A DNA stretch of 64,000 nucleotides from Flavobacteriales bacterium (lineage in GTDB: Bacteria > Bacteroidota > Bacteroidia > Flavobacteriales_D > Parvicellaceae): positions 16,168 through 80,167 of the forward strand of contig JAQXDK010000009.1 of the NCBI GenBank assembly GCA_029251405.1, in the 5' to 3' direction. A model generated the notes under the pieces. It saw nothing but the letters and a program-made list of their open reading frames with translations, was not told the origin of the DNA and made no database searches. Both the position numbers and the translations under genes were made by a program. Shown one piece after another: positions 61,901 to 64,000 of the stretch (its first letter is position 1; every line of letters starts with the position of its first letter).

Positions 61901-63154
61901 TTTTTCTTTACTCTTGAAATACCTTATATGAAGGTTAAGTGGTAAAATAAGGTTTCTAATAGCGCTTGTGTCAGATGATGTTATTTCTTGTGCGCTGGCT
62001 TTTGCGGTGAGAGAAAAAACCTTCATAAATCCACTTTTGTCGGGACCTAAATGTTCTTCTTTACAGTCAGAATAAGCAGGTGAGTTCCAATACTGGCCCG
62101 ATAAAATGGGCCAAGAACCATATTGCTCTCTCTTTAAGTAAGAGTGCAATTGAGATAATGTTTCTGGATTATTCTCGTCCAATGGGGGGTTAGCGTTAGA
62201 TCTTACCAAGATCATTACAAACGAAGAATAACCCATTAGAACTAAAGCAACAGACAATATAGCAGTGTTAGCAAGTGCTTTACCGTTCTTGCTGGTCCAG
62301 GCAAGTCCTGAATAAATCAACATAATTAAAATTGCTAAAAAGAAAAAAGCACCGCTGTTAAACGGGAGACCAAAACTGTTTGTGAAAAGCCTCTCAAAAA
62401 AATCAGCAACAGAAACTGTTGTTGGAATAATGACGCTTTGAATAAGTCCTAAGATTAATAGTGACATAGTTCCTGCAATAAAAAAAGATTTCCAATTGAA
62501 TTGATATTTTTTAAAATAAACAACAAATACAATTGCTGGAATCGCTAAAAGATTTAATAAGTGAACCCCAATGGAAAGGCCAATCATGTAACATATAAAA
62601 AGTATCCATCTGTTGGGGTGTGTCGCAGCTGTATTATCTTCTAAAGACGTGTAGTGGTCGTCTTCAACATCCCATTTTAAGATAGCCCAAAAAACTATTG
62701 CTGTAAAAAAAGAGGACATCGCATAAACTTCGCCTTCTACAGCAGAAAACCAAAAAGAGTCTGTAAATGTATAACTGAGGGCCCCTATTGCGCCTGCTCC
62801 TAAAATAGCAATAGACGTATTTTTATCCAAATCACCATTTTGAGTGGCCATTTTTCTTGCTAGCATTGTAATAGACCAAAAGAGGAAAAGGATGCTAAAA
62901 GAACTACTTAAAGCAGACATGGAATTAATCATCATGGCAGCATTTTCTGGGCTTGCAAAGGCAGAAAAAAGTCTACCTAACATCATGAAAAAAGGTGCTC
63001 CAGGAGGGTGACCTACCTCTAGTTTATTTGCTGTTGTTATATATTCTCCACAATCCCAAAGACTTGTCGTTTGTTCCATGGTAGATAAGTAGACAAAGGT
63101 GGCTATAGCAAAAACAATCCAACCCGTGATGTTATTTAATTTTTTATAATTCAT
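58946..63154 (-). CDS. DUF2723 family membrane protein, probable O-glycosyltransferase
   Basis: A 1402-residue protein. The N-terminal membrane part (about 1-330 and 640-870) carries the DUF2723 signature: TTSLWDCGEYITTANKLEVGHPPGAPFFMMLGRLFSAF, with the Asp and Glu expected for a GT-C/O-mannosyltransferase-like (TMEM260-type) fold. A soluble region sits at about 330-640 and a helical C-terminal domain at about 870-1402. In Bacteroidota it is thought to glycosylate exported proteins, which would suit type IX cargo, but the substrate is not proven. Start ATG 63154. Confidence 0.87.
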   Translation of the reverse strand: MNYKKLNNITGWIVFAIATFVYLSTMEQTTSLWDCGEYITTANKLEVGHPPGAPFFMMLGRLFSAFASPENAAMMINSMSALSSSFSILFLFWSITMLARKMATQNGDLDKNTSIAILGAGAIGALSYTFTDSFWFSAVEGEVYAMSSFFTAIVFWAILKWDVEDDHYTSLEDNTAATHPNRWILFICYMIGLSIGVHLLNLLAIPAIVFVVYFKKYQFNWKSFFIAGTMSLLILGLIQSVIIPTTVSVADFFERLFTNSFGLPFNSGAFFFLAILIMLIYSGLAWTSKNGKALANTAILSVALVLMGYSSFVMILVRSNANPPLDENNPETLSQLHSYLKREQYGSWPILSGQYWNSPAYSDCKEEHLGPDKSGFMKVFSLTAKASAQEITSSDTSAIRNLILPLNLHIRYFKSKEKNKFRFSLIEKEFSFTNEWGLNEFKQQCDTINKQLSQLQLPRVLSFDSEIKKEYINNLKGKRGDKKYLPEYTTLLPRMYRQGEGSKYKVWSGYQGNTNKPLPALGQINKMLQQTYTDRSQQYQALMNYANNAGVPDNNRKYFREIATDISKDGLFLPSFSENFQFMFQYQMSWMYWRYFMWNFSGRQNDIQGYGLTGGAGKILEGNWLSGLDFIDDARLGPQETLSDDIKLNKGYNRYYMLPLILGLLGFIFHLLKSPKGWFVVFLLFFLTGIAIVIYLNQKPAEPRERDYAYAASFYAFSIWIGLGIWALFDFARNANINQLKKVAAYAGGGSLAILVIQSLSGNGTTLGISLTYITAVSLMLLTFMYFLGNKFKTSILVPIVPILLGVFVPSTLAYNNWDDHNRSNRSTARDFAANYLNSCDYNAILFTNGDNDTFPLWYIQEVEGVRTDVRVANMSLLSTDWHINQMKKRAYDSDPLPIKMRESVYRSGSRDYVLVSSNDNTKFKANSQRLKVQDKLSKLKASLSQITVTTNSSELLKLVQQSYWLSEVALALKQDDKNYKSKELSKRTLATIQTGFNDQTYINKAKELLSKAGSNNTFSQINQLVSTSDKVISSWPQKWYSAQEAIDFISDDRNKKFQSFSCNKESFLNFNNLYLEVNQENAIKHKIIDTNDLKNPKYKSVLKWTLKGSMLYKADLAVLSLLANYQWDRPIYFASVMGMQANRRLQKYMYSEGLTYKLSPVEYGGSGGNNIDKMVQLLRGEYILNKKEGLKDTVGFTWGNMKGEGVLVDYYTMRMVQNLRLQMMKLSDQLIAENRYDEAIEVLDLCFEEMPVENEQVPADDICYYLCSNYFEAGDTLKGNKTGKILADLQLQRLNHFASMDKEHLNYVWNELGKALFNVEMLREASLDGMDRNKMFEPDNSNENGLVSFANKGVLKGTSYDETCALVKEIFINNYREKSAFFGNQQKFPVYYTQLWGGGAN

Positions 63155-63289
63155 GTGAAAATATGAAAAGCGAAAATAGGAAATTACTTCTATAATTTAC
63201 ATTAAAATAGCTATTTTAAAGCAAGTACCGATATTCCTTAGAAAAAATATTTGGTAGGATAGAAAATAGAAAGTAAATTCGCACCAAAT

Positions 63290-63362
63290 TGTCCCATGGT
63301 GTAACTGGCAACACGTCTGTTTTTGGTACAGAAGAGTCTAGGTTCGATCCCTAGTGGGACAA
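63290..63362 (+). tRNA. tRNA-Gln (TTG)
   Basis: A 73-base cloverleaf. Acceptor TGTCCCA pairs with TGGGACA; the anticodon stem is TCTGT/ACAGA with loop TTTTGGT (anticodon TTG); the T arm is CTAGG TTCGATC CCTAG; discriminator A, CCA not encoded. A protein frame over it on the minus strand is an artefact. Confidence 0.93.
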
Positions 63363-63376
63363 CTCTTAACAGATAG

Positions 63377-63394
63377 GTCACTTTAATAAGTGAC
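63377..63394 (+). repeat. Short perfect hairpin after tRNA-Gln
   Basis: GTCACTT and AAGTGAC form a 7-pair stem with loop TAAT, 15 bases after the tRNA. It may be a processing signal or the first part of the termination region. Confidence 0.5.
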
Positions 63395-63411
63395 AACATA
63401 AGTGTCAACAG

Positions 63412-63445
63412 AGAGTCATTTTCATAGAATTTGACTCTTTTTTTT
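63412..63445 (+). terminator. Rho-independent terminator after tRNA-Gln
   Basis: AGAGTCA (63412-63418) pairs with TGACTCT (63432-63438) with a 13-base loop, followed by seven T. It would end the tRNA-Gln transcript. Confidence 0.8.
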
Positions 63446-63530
63446 ATCATTTATTTAACTCCCTAAAACCCCTATTTCATCCCCTGTTTTTATAGTATTT
63501 CTTTGACTAATAATTAAAAATTAAAGAAAA

Positions 63531-63701
63531 ATGAAAGCTATTTTGATAGAAAAAGATGCATTTGAAGAAATGCACAAGAATATAAAAGAAGTTAAGAATG
63601 AGTTAGCAATTATGAAGAAAGAACTACTTTCTGAAAGTAATGACTTCTTGACTGTTGAGCAAGTTAGAGACAAATTAAAAGTTACATCAAGTTGCATTTA
63701 A
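63531..63701 (+). pseudogene. Truncated excisionase-like helix-turn-helix gene
   Basis: A 56-codon frame: MKAILIEKDAFEEMHKNIKE, then VKNELAIMKKELLSESNDFL and TVEQVRDKLKVTSSCI. The first 50 residues match the start of the ~90-100-residue excisionase/MerR-like proteins of Bacteroidota mobile elements (coiled N-terminus, then LTVEQVxDxLKVTSxTL). It breaks off inside the helix-turn-helix at about 63690, after which the sequence no longer fits. It lies 168 bases after a tRNA-Gln, a frequent integration target. Probably a relic of an integrated element. Confidence 0.65.
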
Positions 63702-64000
63702 AATAGTTAATTTAAGTAATAGGGATATTCTCTTTAATCCTAATATGATAAAGGCTGAAATATACGCTGGAGGATTTAGATATGATTTAGAAGTTCTAAC
63801 ATCTGCAGAATATATGAAAAAAGTTAGTAATAGACAGGCATGGTTAGAAGCATTAGTTGGTTTCAGTGAGGAATATAATGCACAGCAGGCTGGTTATTCT
63901 AGTACTTCTACTTCTTCCTACTCTTCAGGGACAGCTAACACTGATATGAACATCAGTTCATCAAATTTTTATGATCTTTATTCTGATACTGAAACCAACT
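63679..64000 (+). pseudogene. Headless surface-protein-like frame, runs off the window
   Basis: A frame open from 63679 to the window end reads VAFKIVNLSNRDILFNPNMI, then KAEIYAGGFRYDLEVLTSAE and SNRQAWLEALVGFSEEYNAQ, followed by a Ser/Thr/Tyr-rich stretch. There is no ATG before 63745, and the part ahead of it reads as protein interior, so the N-terminus seems lost at the junction with the excisionase fragment. It resembles a group of Flavobacteria hypothetical proteins with an 'AxxAGYSxSTT' Ser/Thr-rich middle, but no function is known. The 3' end is outside the window. It could still be expressed from ATG 63745. Confidence 0.5.

Noticed and set aside
63238..63450. Minus-strand frame of 70 residues over tRNA-Gln
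   Set aside because: It covers the tRNA and its terminator; the peptide is the well-known spurious translation of a tRNA region.

Overview
The window is a stretch of chromosome from a low-GC member of the Bacteroidota, most likely order Flavobacteriales. The evidence is an AT-rich sequence, TAnnTTTG-type promoter elements, a SprE/PorW type IX secretion lipoprotein, two secreted enzymes with C-terminal type IX sorting domains, three TonB-dependent receptors, a Lacal_2735-type small protein and DUF6427/DUF6341-like membrane proteins. Most of it is housekeeping or lineage-typical. I see no rRNA, CRISPR array, intact phage or intact transposon.

Region by region. 1-2.5 kb (minus): plsX (cut by the window edge), rpmF and yceD, then an M23 peptidase. 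2.6-8.3 kb (plus): SprE/PorW lipoprotein, bactofilin, universal stress protein, lysS. 8.4-14.1 kb (plus): a tight envelope cluster of a LysM protein with a transglycosylase-like domain lacking the catalytic Glu, two SGNH esterases and an MBOAT acyltransferase; this looks like a glycan or peptidoglycan O-acetylation module. 14.1-22.5 kb (plus): WYL regulator, DUF255 thioredoxin-fold protein, secreted orphan proteins, an ALDH8-type dehydrogenase with a RidA protein (2-aminomuconate branch of tryptophan breakdown), sugar-phosphate isomerase, lipB and an exonuclease. 22.5-26.3 kb: an accessory-looking block with a DUF2164 gene broken by one in-frame stop, a Crp-type regulator, a quinone-oxidoreductase-like enzyme, a DJ-1/PfpI protein and a CPBP protease. 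26.3-37.3 kb: DEAD-box helicase, M43 metalloprotease, RNase R, methylmalonyl-CoA epimerase, HAD phosphatase, BtuB-like receptor, tRNA(CAU), a secreted hydrolase and tRNA-Ala.

37.3-38.6 kb is a gene-sparse kilobase with three tiny membrane-protein genes and a near-perfect terminator. 38.6-45.1 kb (minus) is a complete TetR-TolC-MFP-RND efflux operon whose likely operator lies in the gap shared with asnS. 45.2-58.9 kb holds asnS, rpoN, a PAP2-like protein, galE, a TonB receptor, purQ, DUF6427- and DUF6341-like genes, purD, and an HMA-domain protein coupled to a TonB receptor (metal, probably copper). 58.3-63.2 kb (minus) carries a polysaccharide deacetylase and a giant DUF2723 membrane protein. 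The right end has tRNA-Gln followed by a truncated excisionase-like gene fused out of frame to a headless surface-protein-like ORF, which suggests a decayed integration site.

The best candidates for new biology are the O-acetylation cluster with its pseudo-transglycosylase and an apparent ATT start codon, the tiny membrane-protein locus, and the efflux operator overlapping the asnS leader.
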